41,972 nt of DNA, from contig JAEUQI010000021.1 of assembly GCA_016789145.1 (NCBI GenBank), positions 1 to 41,972 of the forward strand, written 5' to 3'. The notes beneath the pieces were generated by a model. The model saw only the letters and a list, made by a program, of their open reading frames with translations, was not told where the DNA came from and made no database searches. Within the stretch, counting starts at the first letter, position 1. The number at the start of each line of letters is the position of its first letter. This DNA comes from Blastocatellia bacterium. GTDB taxonomy: Bacteria; Acidobacteriota; Blastocatellia; Pyrinomonadales; Pyrinomonadaceae. The position numbers and the translations under genes are program-made. Positions 7,610-14,387 of this stretch are shown one piece after another.

Positions 7610-8128
7610 CTATTTAGGCATTACGATGGTGTCTATGACATGGATGACACCATTCGAACCCTTGAGGTCAACTGCTGTGATCGTGGACATGCCGCCCTTC
7701 TCGTCCTTGAGAACGACGTTCTTGCCGTCCATCATTGCCCAGAGCTTGCCGCCTGCAACAGTGGTCAGTTCAACCTTACCGCCGCCCTTCTTGATAGCCT
7801 TGGCAACTGCCTTCGAATCCAAGTTACCAGCGACAACGTGGTAGGTCAGGATGCCAGTGAGCATCGCCTTGTTCTCAGGCTTGAGAAGCGTTGCGACGGT
7901 ACCTGCAGGCAGCTTGTCAAAAGCACCGTTTACCGGAGCAAAAACTGTGAACGGTCCTGCACCGTTGAGCGTGTCAACCAAACCTGCAGCCTTGACTGCA
8001 GCAACCAACGTCGTGTGGTCAGCCGAACCTGCTGCAATACCGACAATCGTCTTGTCCTGTGCCGAAACCGAAGCGGCACCGAACGCCATACCAACAACTA
8101 GAAAAGCTAATGCAAAAAATGATTTCAT
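7610..8128 (-). CDS. Secreted fasciclin (FAS1) domain protein
   Basis: A 172-aa protein made of a signal peptide (residues 1-23, cleavage near 'SVSAQD') and a single FAS1 domain. The two conserved FAS1 boxes are visible: H1 'GPFTVFAPVNGAFDKLP' (about 58-74) and H2 'GVIHVIDTIVMPK' at the C-terminus, plus the central 'LTYHVVAGNL'. FAS1 proteins act as extracellular adhesion or scaffold modules. The start has a good AAGGGGAA Shine-Dalgarno sequence. The gene appears monocistronic. Its downstream region (7486-7503) holds a 5-bp stem followed by TTTT on the minus strand, a weak terminator candidate. The preceding 127 bp (8129-8255) is AT-rich and probably carries the promoter. Confidence 0.93.
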   Translation of the reverse strand: MKSFFALAFLVVGMAFGAASVSAQDKTIVGIAAGSADHTTLVAAVKAAGLVDTLNGAGPFTVFAPVNGAFDKLPAGTVATLLKPENKAMLTGILTYHVVAGNLDSKAVAKAIKKGGGKVELTTVAGGKLWAMMDGKNVVLKDEKGGMSTITAVDLKGSNGVIHVIDTIVMPK

Positions 8129-8255
8129 GATCTTTATTCCCCTTGATTTGAAAATTTAGTAACCAACAAAGTTCATTTCCGAACTCTATGCAACCGTTTT
8201 CGCAATGCGCGGATTTACGGATTCAGAATCCCAAAACTTTTTTTTGTAATTGGAT

Positions 8256-8801
8256 CTAAGTACTTTCGATCGGGGGCTCTTTGTTGTCGATGCGGGATAC
8301 TTTTTCGCGAATAAGGTCAAAGCCGAAGCCTTGGCGTAGCAGATGATCGTAGAATTTCTTGAGGTCTTCGCGGGTCTCCGGTTTGCCCTTGAGGCGTAGC
8401 CGTTTTTCGATAGCTTTTTCGATCAGGTCGCTTTCAGGAATTTTCTCGAATGCCTCTTCGATCGCCGTTTCAACCGTTTCCTTGTCGAGCTTTTTCTGTG
8501 ACATCGACATCTGCAGTTTGCGCCTGCCTTGAGGTTTTTGGCGAAGTTTTGAAACCGCGACGTCCCGAGCGTATTGGTCGTCGTCAAGATATTTATACTC
8601 TTTCAGCTTTTCAATGACATCGTCGACGATCTCGTCGTTGGTCCAGAGTTTCTCAAGCAGGCGTTCTCGGAGCTCGCGTACAGAGCGAGGTTTTGCCGCG
8701 AGCAATCGAACTGCGCGATCCATCGTTCGCTTGCGCGATTTAGCCACGTCGCCTACCACGCGTTTTTCTTCATCAACAGGCTGTCGGCGGCGTCCCCACA
8801 T
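8256..8801 (-). CDS. recX: RecX family regulatory protein
   Basis: RecX binds RecA filaments and limits recombinase activity. The 181-aa protein has the three-helix repeat pattern of the family: 'AVRLLAAKPRSVRELRERLL' (about 31-50), 'KLKEYKYLDDDQYARDVA' (about 65-82) and the C-terminal 'KKFYDHLLRQGFGFDLIREK'. A basic N-terminal extension of about 27 residues precedes the domain. The ATG at 8801 is the only good start. recA is not adjacent, although recX commonly lies beside it. It is divergent from truB, with an inverted repeat in between. Confidence 0.88.
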   Translation of the reverse strand: MWGRRRQPVDEEKRVVGDVAKSRKRTMDRAVRLLAAKPRSVRELRERLLEKLWTNDEIVDDVIEKLKEYKYLDDDQYARDVAVSKLRQKPQGRRKLQMSMSQKKLDKETVETAIEEAFEKIPESDLIEKAIEKRLRLKGKPETREDLKKFYDHLLRQGFGFDLIREKVSRIDNKEPPIEST

Positions 8802-8835
8802 ATAACGGCTATTCTACCGAATGTAGAAGCTGGCA

Positions 8836-8884
8836 CGTTAGTAAGGGCATAACATTCAACGCTCGCATCAAGCCCTTGCTAACG
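8836..8884. repeat. Imperfect inverted repeat (REP-like) between recX and truB
   Basis: Arms CGTTAGTAAGGGC (8836-8848) and GCCCTTGCTAACG (8872-8884) are complementary at 12 of 13 positions (one G·U) around a 23-nt spacer. The right arm runs on into a GC-rich CGCGGGC. The form suits an intergenic palindromic repeat. As the flanking genes are divergent, it is unlikely to be a terminator. Confidence 0.55.
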
Positions 8885-8903
8885 CGCGGGCTTGTGCAAC
8901 AGA

Positions 8904-9812
8904 ATGAATGTCGTGAACGGAATTCTCATCATCGACAAACCCGCAGGCATTACTTCGCACGACGTTGTCTATCGCGTACGGCGGGCTCTCAAAACAAAAC
9001 GCGTCGGGCATACCGGCACACTCGATCCGTTTGCGACCGGCGTTATGGTCGTACTAGTCGGAGCAGCGACGCGGTTGGCTCAGTTTTTGGATAAGGACGA
9101 AAAAGAGTACGTCGCCTATGTCAGATTTGGGTTTGAGACCGATACTGGCGACCGAAGCGGAAGGGAAAAGGAAAAAGGAGAAAGGAGAAATATCGTTACG
9201 AAAAACGATGTTGCTGCTGTGCTGCCGCAGTTTCTAGGTTCGATCGAGCAGGTGCCGCCGATGTATTCGGCTAAGAAGGTTGATGGGAAGAAGTTGTATG
9301 AGCTGGCACGAGCCGGCGAAACTATTGAGCGAAAGCCTGTAAACGTGACTATCTCAAAACTAGAGATCTTGTCGGACCTCGAACCAAACGCCCTGGAACC
9401 TGAAACTTGGAACCTGAAACTCGCCGTCCGTTGCTCCGCCGGAACCTACATCCGCACGCTTGCCGAAGACATCGCACGAGCCGCCGGCAGTGCCGCCCAT
9501 CTTGCGGAGTTGCGGCGAACGGCAGCCGGAAGCTTTACGATCGACCAAGCGATCACTATCGAAGAATTACAGCAACTGGATGACCCAACGACGGCTCTGA
9601 TCCCAATGGAATCGGCGGTTTCGCATCTGCCGAAATTTACGCTTCGCGAAGACCGTGTCGCGAAAACTCGTAACGGTATGTCCACGCGAACATTCGATCT
9701 TGAATGTGCCGAGGGCGAGCCGGTCAGCATGATGACTGAGAGCGGCGACCTCGTGGCCATTGGCTATTTCAACGCAAACGAAAAAGTTGTTCAGCCTAAG
9801 ATCGTTTTGTAA
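8904..9812 (+). CDS. truB: tRNA pseudouridine(55) synthase TruB
   Basis: TruB converts U55 of tRNA to pseudouridine in the T-loop. The 302-aa protein begins with the conserved 'GILIIDKPAGITSHDVV' and contains the catalytic Asp41 in 'GHTGTLDPFATGV', then 'YSAKKVDGKKLYELARAG' and 'CSAGTYIRTLAEDI'. The ATG at 8904 is used; an upstream TTG at 8892 would add four residues. Two stretches look inserted: a purine-only run (9159-9190) coding 'GREKEKGERR', and a perfect 14-bp tandem duplication (9394-9421) coding 'LEPETWNLKL', both between conserved blocks. The frame stays open through them. The usual neighbours rbfA and ribF are absent. Confidence 0.95.
   Translation: MNVVNGILIIDKPAGITSHDVVYRVRRALKTKRVGHTGTLDPFATGVMVVLVGAATRLAQFLDKDEKEYVAYVRFGFETDTGDRSGREKEKGERRNIVTKNDVAAVLPQFLGSIEQVPPMYSAKKVDGKKLYELARAGETIERKPVNVTISKLEILSDLEPNALEPETWNLKLAVRCSAGTYIRTLAEDIARAAGSAAHLAELRRTAAGSFTIDQAITIEELQQLDDPTTALIPMESAVSHLPKFTLREDRVAKTRNGMSTRTFDLECAEGEPVSMMTESGDLVAIGYFNANEKVVQPKIVL
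9394..9421 (+). repeat. Perfect 14-bp tandem repeat inside truB
   Basis: TGGAACCTGAAACT occurs twice without a gap (9394-9407 and 9408-9421). The second copy is read in another frame, yet the truB frame stays open. Confidence 0.8.
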
Positions 9813-9827
9813 TACACTAGCGACAAG

Positions 9828-10829
9828 ATGAAAAAGCGAAATGTGGCATTGGCGATCGGAGGAGCCGTTGGGGCGGCGGTCGCGGTCAAATTGTTGACGC
9901 GACCTGATACCGTCGAGTTCGAATCGGTGGCGGCATATGTGCCACATGCCGACAAGTCGCAGTTCGTCAACGTCGATGGCATTCGGTTGCATTATCAGGA
10001 ATTTGGCGACGCCGCGGCACCGCCTATGCTGCTAATTCACGGCTACACGGCTTCGGTCTATGTTTGGAAAACGGTCGCTCCGATATTCGCTGAGGCAGGC
10101 TATCGCGTGATCGCGGTCGATCTCGTCGGTTACGGCTATTCGGAAAAGCCGCGTTGGTTCGATTACGCGATCCAATCGCAAGCCAGAATTATCGAGCGGT
10201 TTATGGATCGTTTGGGCATTGGCAAAGCCATCGTGATCGGCAGTTCATACGGCGGTGCTGTCGCTTTGAATCTCACACTCGATTATTCCGAACGCGTCGA
10301 AAAGCTCGTACTCGTCGATGCCGTGATCAACGACGATCAAAAGAATCATCCGATATTGCGGCTAGCGGCTATTCCCGGAATTGGTGAAGCCTTGACGCCG
10401 TTCCTATGTGAATCGCGATTCTTCCACAAAATTCGCATGAGCGGCACATTAGCTAAGGCCAACCACGCGATGATCACAAAGGAACGCATCGACAGCGTAA
10501 TTCGCCCGCTCGCGGCAGCTGACGGTCATCATTCGGTTCTCGCAACCTCACGAAACTGGGACGCCAACCGTCTCGAGCAAGACGCGCATCAGATCACGCA
10601 ACAAACCCTAATAATCTGGGGCGACAGCGACAGCGTCATCCCGATCGAGAACGGCTACAAACTCCACGACTCCATTCTCCAATCGCGTTTCGTCATCTTC
10701 AATAATTGTGGTCATGTTCCGCAGGAAGAGAAAAGCGAGATGTTTACCGAGCTTGTGACGGAGTTTTGTCGAAACAGAAAAGGTGCTGTTGGAGTTTTGG
10801 AATCCAATGACCTTCGATTAGAAGTATGA
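9828..10829 (+). CDS. Alpha/beta hydrolase, membrane-anchored
   Basis: A 333-aa serine hydrolase. An N-terminal hydrophobic segment (about 6-22) probably anchors it. The hydrolase domain (about 45-315) has the oxyanion segment 'LLIHGYTAS', the nucleophile elbow 'IGSSYGGAVAL' (Ser), the acid in 'IIWGDSDSVIP' (Asp) and the base in 'NNCGHVPQEE' (His). The 'GYGYSEKP' loop is usual in the epoxide hydrolase/haloperoxidase-like group. The substrate cannot be told. It follows truB by 15 bp. Its stop overlaps the next start by 4 bp (ATGA), so translation is coupled to the small membrane protein. Confidence 0.88.
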   Translation: MKKRNVALAIGGAVGAAVAVKLLTRPDTVEFESVAAYVPHADKSQFVNVDGIRLHYQEFGDAAAPPMLLIHGYTASVYVWKTVAPIFAEAGYRVIAVDLVGYGYSEKPRWFDYAIQSQARIIERFMDRLGIGKAIVIGSSYGGAVALNLTLDYSERVEKLVLVDAVINDDQKNHPILRLAAIPGIGEALTPFLCESRFFHKIRMSGTLAKANHAMITKERIDSVIRPLAAADGHHSVLATSRNWDANRLEQDAHQITQQTLIIWGDSDSVIPIENGYKLHDSILQSRFVIFNNCGHVPQEEKSEMFTELVTEFCRNRKGAVGVLESNDLRLEV

Positions 10830-11263
10830 GACAAATACTTCGGAGGTTCGCAGGCCTTTTGATAGGGTTTGGCTACGACGTCATCTTGGTGTTTTTGTTG
10901 TTCGCGATGACAGTGAACAGTGCTTGGGGGATGTTTTTCATCGTTACGTCACTGATCGGAACTTTCTATCCAATTATCGGATTTCTTATTGTTGATCTTA
11001 GGCCAACTGCCGTAAAGGCGGCCTTTATTGCGTTGTTTGTTCTTCAGATCTTTATTGCATGGTTGTATCTTTTTGCGGGCGGGCATTCGGATCCCTTTGA
11101 GGCTTTCGAGATATCGGAATTTCCGGTTTCGAGTTCAGTAGCGATTCTTTTAGCGTGTGTGCCTCAGATGGGGTGTATTGCGTATTTTCTGACGTTTGTT
11201 GCCAGAAATGGCTTCTTTGACAGGCGCGATGAATTTTCAAAAATCGACATGCTCACCAAGTGA
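10826..11263 (+). CDS. Small integral membrane protein, unknown function
   Basis: A 145-aa protein with four predicted transmembrane segments (about 10-30, 33-55, 66-86 and 105-128) and short charged ends. I recognise no family. The start overlaps the stop of the hydrolase gene by 4 bp, and its end is overlapped by the start of the aminotransferase gene, so it belongs to the truB-to-aminotransferase transcript. Confidence 0.75.
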   Translation: MRQILRRFAGLLIGFGYDVILVFLLFAMTVNSAWGMFFIVTSLIGTFYPIIGFLIVDLRPTAVKAAFIALFVLQIFIAWLYLFAGGHSDPFEAFEISEFPVSSSVAILLACVPQMGCIAYFLTFVARNGFFDRRDEFSKIDMLTK

Positions 11264-12008
11264 GAGCTCATTTACCGTTTCAACGCTCTACGGCAATGGC
11301 ATTTTCACGACCATCGCAGTTCTCGACGCAAAGCCCGTGTTTTGGGTCAATCACTGGAAACGTTTGATAAGAGATGCGGCGACTCTCGGCGTCGATCTCT
11401 CTGCCTTTTCGGAGAAGACCGTATTCGGTGAGCTGACAAAAGAAATCGCAGCGAGCGGTCTTTCGGATGGTCGGGCTCGGATCACATTTTCTGACGAACG
11501 TTCGGGTGAGATTTGGCCGGCTGAGTCCTCGCGAAACACGTCGATGTCGATATTGGTCGGCGAGCGGCGACCGATACCGGCGAAATTTAGCATCACGGCG
11601 TCGCCTTTTCGCGTCAATATCGAATCGCCGCTGGTTGGCGTGAAATCGTGTAATTATCTTGAGAATCTGCTCGGTATAGAAGAGGCTAGGAGCCGTGGAT
11701 TTCACGAGGCCTTACGTATCAATCACAACGGTCACCTGACCGGCGGCTGTATGTCGAATGTGTTTTGGCTCAAGCAGGGCAGGTTGTGGACGCCGCATTT
11801 GGACACCGGATGTTTGCCCGGAACGACCCGCGAATACATCATCGAAAACTTAGAATGCGAAGAAACTCGCCAGCCGATGGACACACTCGGTACGGCTGAT
11901 TCTATTTTCATGACCTCAGCCGGTTTGGGAGTGGTTAGGGTTCACGATCTCGACAATCGACCATTTGATCATATCGATCATCCGATCTTGCACGTATTGA
12001 AATGGTAG
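11232..12008 (+). CDS. Class IV aminotransferase-fold PLP protein (PabC/BCAT-like)
   Basis: A fold-type IV PLP protein of 258 aa, like aminodeoxychorismate lyase (PabC), branched-chain or D-amino acid aminotransferases. Seen: 'YGNGIFTTIAV' near the start, 'GRARITFS' (Arg, about 82-84), the PLP Lys139 in 'GVKSCNYLENLLG', and 'SNVFWLKQGRLWTPHLDTGC' with 'LPGTTREYI' after it. Odd: the family's 'LTEGxxSN' is LTGGCMSN here, so the Glu that normally contacts the PLP pyridine nitrogen is Gly172. The start is uncertain; ATG 11232 is used, with ATG 11208 possible. Both lie inside the upstream gene. The small size and the neighbours do not settle PabC against an aminotransferase. Confidence 0.78.
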   Translation, partial: NFQKSTCSPSESSFTVSTLYGNGIFTTIAVLDAKPVFWVNHWKRLIRDAATLGVDLSAFSEKTVFGELTKEIAASGLSDGRARITFSDERSGEIWPAESSRNTSMSILVGERRPIPAKFSITASPFRVNIESPLVGVKSCNYLENLLGIEEARSRGFHEALRINHNGHLTGGCMSNVFWLKQGRLWTPHLDTGCLPGTTREYIIENLECEETRQPMDTLGTADSIFMTSAGLGVVRVHDLDNRPFDHIDHPILHVLKW

Positions 12009-12103
12009 GGCTTGTCTTTAGTTCAGCAGACCGTATGGAAAGTAGTAGGGTCGCTTACGATGTCTATCGCTCGAAAAAAATGAGCAAATTGTGGTCTTAT
12101 ATA

Positions 12104-12112
12104 TGATATACT
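12104..12112 (+). promoter_or_regulatory. Extended -10 promoter candidate
   Basis: TGATATACT fits the extended -10 form TGnTATAAT at eight of nine positions. No -35 at the right distance is visible, which extended -10 promoters tolerate. A transcript would start near 12119 with no gene ahead, only the stem with T-run at 12225-12250. Confidence 0.35.
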
Positions 12113-12224
12113 ATCTAAGCAGTGTGACATCGAGTCGTGCTCAGATCTTTGAAAATTTTGCTTCTGACGTCGCAGGCTGTTTTTTTTGGCCCTGTCTGTT
12201 TCGTGGGAGAGGTGTCGTTCTGTC

Positions 12225-12250
12225 TGTAAGACATTGTCTTACATTTTTTT
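12225..12250 (+). terminator. Intrinsic terminator candidate in the intergenic region
   Basis: TGTAAGAC (12225-12232) and GTCTTACA (12236-12243) are perfectly complementary around a 3-nt loop, followed by seven T (12244-12250). The stem is AT-rich, so it may be weak. It could end the aminotransferase transcript or a small RNA of about 130 nt starting near 12119. Confidence 0.5.
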
Positions 12251-12308
12251 AAAAAGTGGCGAAATTTGGCTGTTTCATGCCTGTAAGTGTAATGAATACA
12301 GCGTGTTA

Positions 12309-12364
12309 CGCGTTCCACGAAACCTTGGAACGCGGCTGGAACGGCTTAGAACGCTTTTAGAACC
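12309..12364. repeat. Inverted repeat overlapping helically phased GAAC repeats
   Basis: CGCGTTCCA (12309-12317) and TGGAACGCG (12326-12334) form a perfect 9-bp dyad with an 8-bp spacer. The pentamers GAACG, GAACG, GAACG and GAACC start at 12328, 12339, 12349 and 12360, that is 11, 10 and 11 bp apart, on one face of the helix. Such an arrangement suits cooperative protein binding. Confidence 0.5.
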
Positions 12365-12515
12365 TGATCTGCGTAAGTTATTGTGATGCAACAACTTGCA
12401 GAGACGAGCAAATTGGAACGTTTCACTTGGAACCCGCTTCGAAGGCGCTAAAAAACACGAAGCAACACGAACTGGCGTTCGTGCGCTTTCGTGTGATTTG
12501 ATCGGCTGGCGGACC

Positions 12516-12713
12516 TTAAGCGGCGGTTTCGAACAAAGCGAGGATCTGTTTGCCCTCGTTCGAACGCGGATCGATGGTACGCAGATGCTTTTGCCCCTGC
12601 ATTTCCCAGATCGCGGTTACCGTGCCTTCTTTCTCAACGGCCTGATACGAAACGTCTTCGGTGTTGGCCGCCTCTGGTGCTGCCTCAGCCGTTTGTACTG
12701 CTTCTTCTGACAT
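12516..12713 (-). CDS. Small acidic protein, unknown function
   Basis: A 65-aa protein with an acidic Ala/Glu-rich N-terminus (about 1-24) and a compact C-terminal part ('VSYQAVEKEGTVTAIWEMQG', then 'HLRTIDPRSNEGKQILALFE'). No signal peptide, Cys or known motif. The codon pattern looks coding, and a GGAGA lies 13 bases before the ATG. It stands alone between the intergenic region and the serine hydrolase gene. I do not recognise the family. Confidence 0.6.
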   Translation of the reverse strand: MSEEAVQTAEAAPEAANTEDVSYQAVEKEGTVTAIWEMQGQKHLRTIDPRSNEGKQILALFETAA

Positions 12714-12810
12714 TAACTACAAAAATCTCCTGAACTGTCTATTTCCTGATCAAAGTTTGAGCAGAAAGAGGATTCTTACACACTAACCCTTATATTGTCG
12801 AGTCTTACGG

Positions 12811-14361
12811 CTATTTTGCGCGTCTTAGGTCAAGCTCATAGAACCAGAGATCGTTATTGGGCTGATCTAGCCTTAGTTCATCTGCCTTGCCATCTTTGTT
12901 GATGACAAAGGTCGCGAAACCTCGGGGGAAGTTGTAGCCAGTGGAAGGACGCCATTTGATCACGAACGTGTCTAGGTGCCAGTGTTCGAGGTCGGCGACG
13001 AAGCCCGGCGTTGGGATCATTCGCATGACGAGCTTGCCGTTTTCCTCGGCGATAGTTACATCGCCGTACATCTTGTCGGAGAACTTTCCGGTGTAATCCG
13101 CAAGCTTAAGCGATGTTTTGGTGTTCGGTATGCGGGTTGCATCGACCTTTTTAGATTCTTCAGCGTCACGGGCTTTGCCATCGGCAACTTGTTTGACGGC
13201 TTCCGCATTATAGTCGCGGTCAGGTGCACCGACGAGGACGTCGCGGATCTTATTCATCATGACGATAAACGATGGCGATTCGCTATTGGTTAGCACGACG
13301 AACCCTGCATTCTCCTCAGGGATAAGCACCGTGTAAGAGAGCATTCCGTCGAGGCCGCCGCTATGGTTGATGATCTTGCGGCCGTAGTAATCGTAAAGGA
13401 ACCATCCCATACCGACAGCGCTAAAATGACGCGTCGGGTTGGCTTTGATCGCACTTTCCGACAGTGGCTGCATCATGTTTGGCTGCCACATCTGGTTCGA
13501 TTGTTCGCTGGAAAATATCTTCTTGCCCTCGAATGTGCCACGGCCTAACTGCAGACGAATCCAGCGCGAAAGGTCAGCGACCGAGGCATTAACACCGACG
13601 GCACCATAGGCTCCTTCGTAATTTGCACCTTTGATCTGCGGCAAGACGCGTAGTTTGCCTCCTGATTCATTATGCGGACGAGCGACGTTGTCCGGCAGCG
13701 CGTCGATCCGTGTTGTCGATCGCGTCATACCGATCTCGTTCATTATTCGCTCTTTGACAAATACGGGCCATGGCTTGCCAGAAACTACTTCGATGATCTT
13801 GCCTGCGGCAACGAACATCAGATTCTGGTAGCCATAACGCGAACGAAAGCTCGAAACGGGCTTGAGATAACGAACCCGCTTCAGCATATCGTCCATTGAA
13901 TAGGTCGTGTTGAACCAAAGCAGGTCGCCGCTAAATGTATCGAGCCCGACACGATGTGTGACTAGATCGCGTACTGTTAGTTCGTTCGTAACCCAAGGGT
14001 CGTACATCTGAAAATCAGGCAGATACTTTGATACCTTGTCGTTCCAATTGAGCTTTTTCTCATCGACGAGAATAGCGAGGCTCGCGGTTGTGAATGCTTT
14101 CGAGTTCGATGCGATCTCAAAGATCGTGTTCTCATCAACCTTGTCGGGTTTGCCGAGCTCGCGAACGCCGTAGCCTCTTTGAAGGACTACTTTGTCATCT
14201 TTCACGATCGCGATCGCCATGCCGGCGCCGGACTTGTCTTTCCAGGTTTCGACGACTTTGTTTGCGTAGGCGTCGATGGCGGCGAGTTTTTCGTCGAGTG
14301 TTTGAGCCGAGACCGACAGGGAAAGCAAGAGGATGAATAGAATAAGATTTAGCTTTTTCAT
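12811..14361 (-). CDS. Secreted serine hydrolase, beta-lactamase class C fold, with DUF3471
   Basis: A 516-aa exported protein: signal peptide (1-19, ending 'SVSAQ'), a beta-lactamase/transpeptidase-like domain (about 25-375) and a C-terminal DUF3471-type beta-domain (about 410-510, 'LADYTGKFSDKMYGDVTI'). Active-site motifs are SxxK as S85-N-S-K88, YxN as YQN in 'GYQNLMFVAAG', and HxG in 'INHSGGLDG'. Family members include esterases and D-aminopeptidases, while true beta-lactamases are a minority, so antibiotic resistance should not be assumed. The gene appears monocistronic and is followed on the same strand by a 65-aa gene 98 bp away. Confidence 0.9.
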   Translation of the reverse strand: MKKLNLILFILLLSLSVSAQTLDEKLAAIDAYANKVVETWKDKSGAGMAIAIVKDDKVVLQRGYGVRELGKPDKVDENTIFEIASNSKAFTTASLAILVDEKKLNWNDKVSKYLPDFQMYDPWVTNELTVRDLVTHRVGLDTFSGDLLWFNTTYSMDDMLKRVRYLKPVSSFRSRYGYQNLMFVAAGKIIEVVSGKPWPVFVKERIMNEIGMTRSTTRIDALPDNVARPHNESGGKLRVLPQIKGANYEGAYGAVGVNASVADLSRWIRLQLGRGTFEGKKIFSSEQSNQMWQPNMMQPLSESAIKANPTRHFSAVGMGWFLYDYYGRKIINHSGGLDGMLSYTVLIPEENAGFVVLTNSESPSFIVMMNKIRDVLVGAPDRDYNAEAVKQVADGKARDAEESKKVDATRIPNTKTSLKLADYTGKFSDKMYGDVTIAEENGKLVMRMIPTPGFVADLEHWHLDTFVIKWRPSTGYNFPRGFATFVINKDGKADELRLDQPNNDLWFYELDLRRAK

Positions 14362-14387
14362 GAACTTAGATGTTTGGATAAATTACT

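Larger units (their letters stand above)
12009..12515. other. 507-bp gene-free but structured intergenic region
   Basis: The region lies between the ends of two convergent genes, so neither needs a promoter here. No ORF in it looks real. It holds an extended -10 promoter candidate (12104-12112), a stem with a T-run (12225-12250), a GC-rich inverted repeat (12309-12334) and helically phased GAAC repeats (12328-12363), with further copies of GGAAC near 12415 and 12429. No tRNA or known RNA is recognised. Confidence 0.6.

Noticed and set aside
12115..12386. Short frames on both strands in the 12-kb intergenic region
   Set aside because: They overlap each other and hairpins, contain homopolymer runs and lack start signals. 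The region looks non-coding.
12811..14361. Antibiotic-resistance beta-lactamase
   Set aside because: SxxK, YxN and HxG motifs are present, but the DUF3471 tail and overall form fit the broad esterase/peptidase group, so resistance is not supported.
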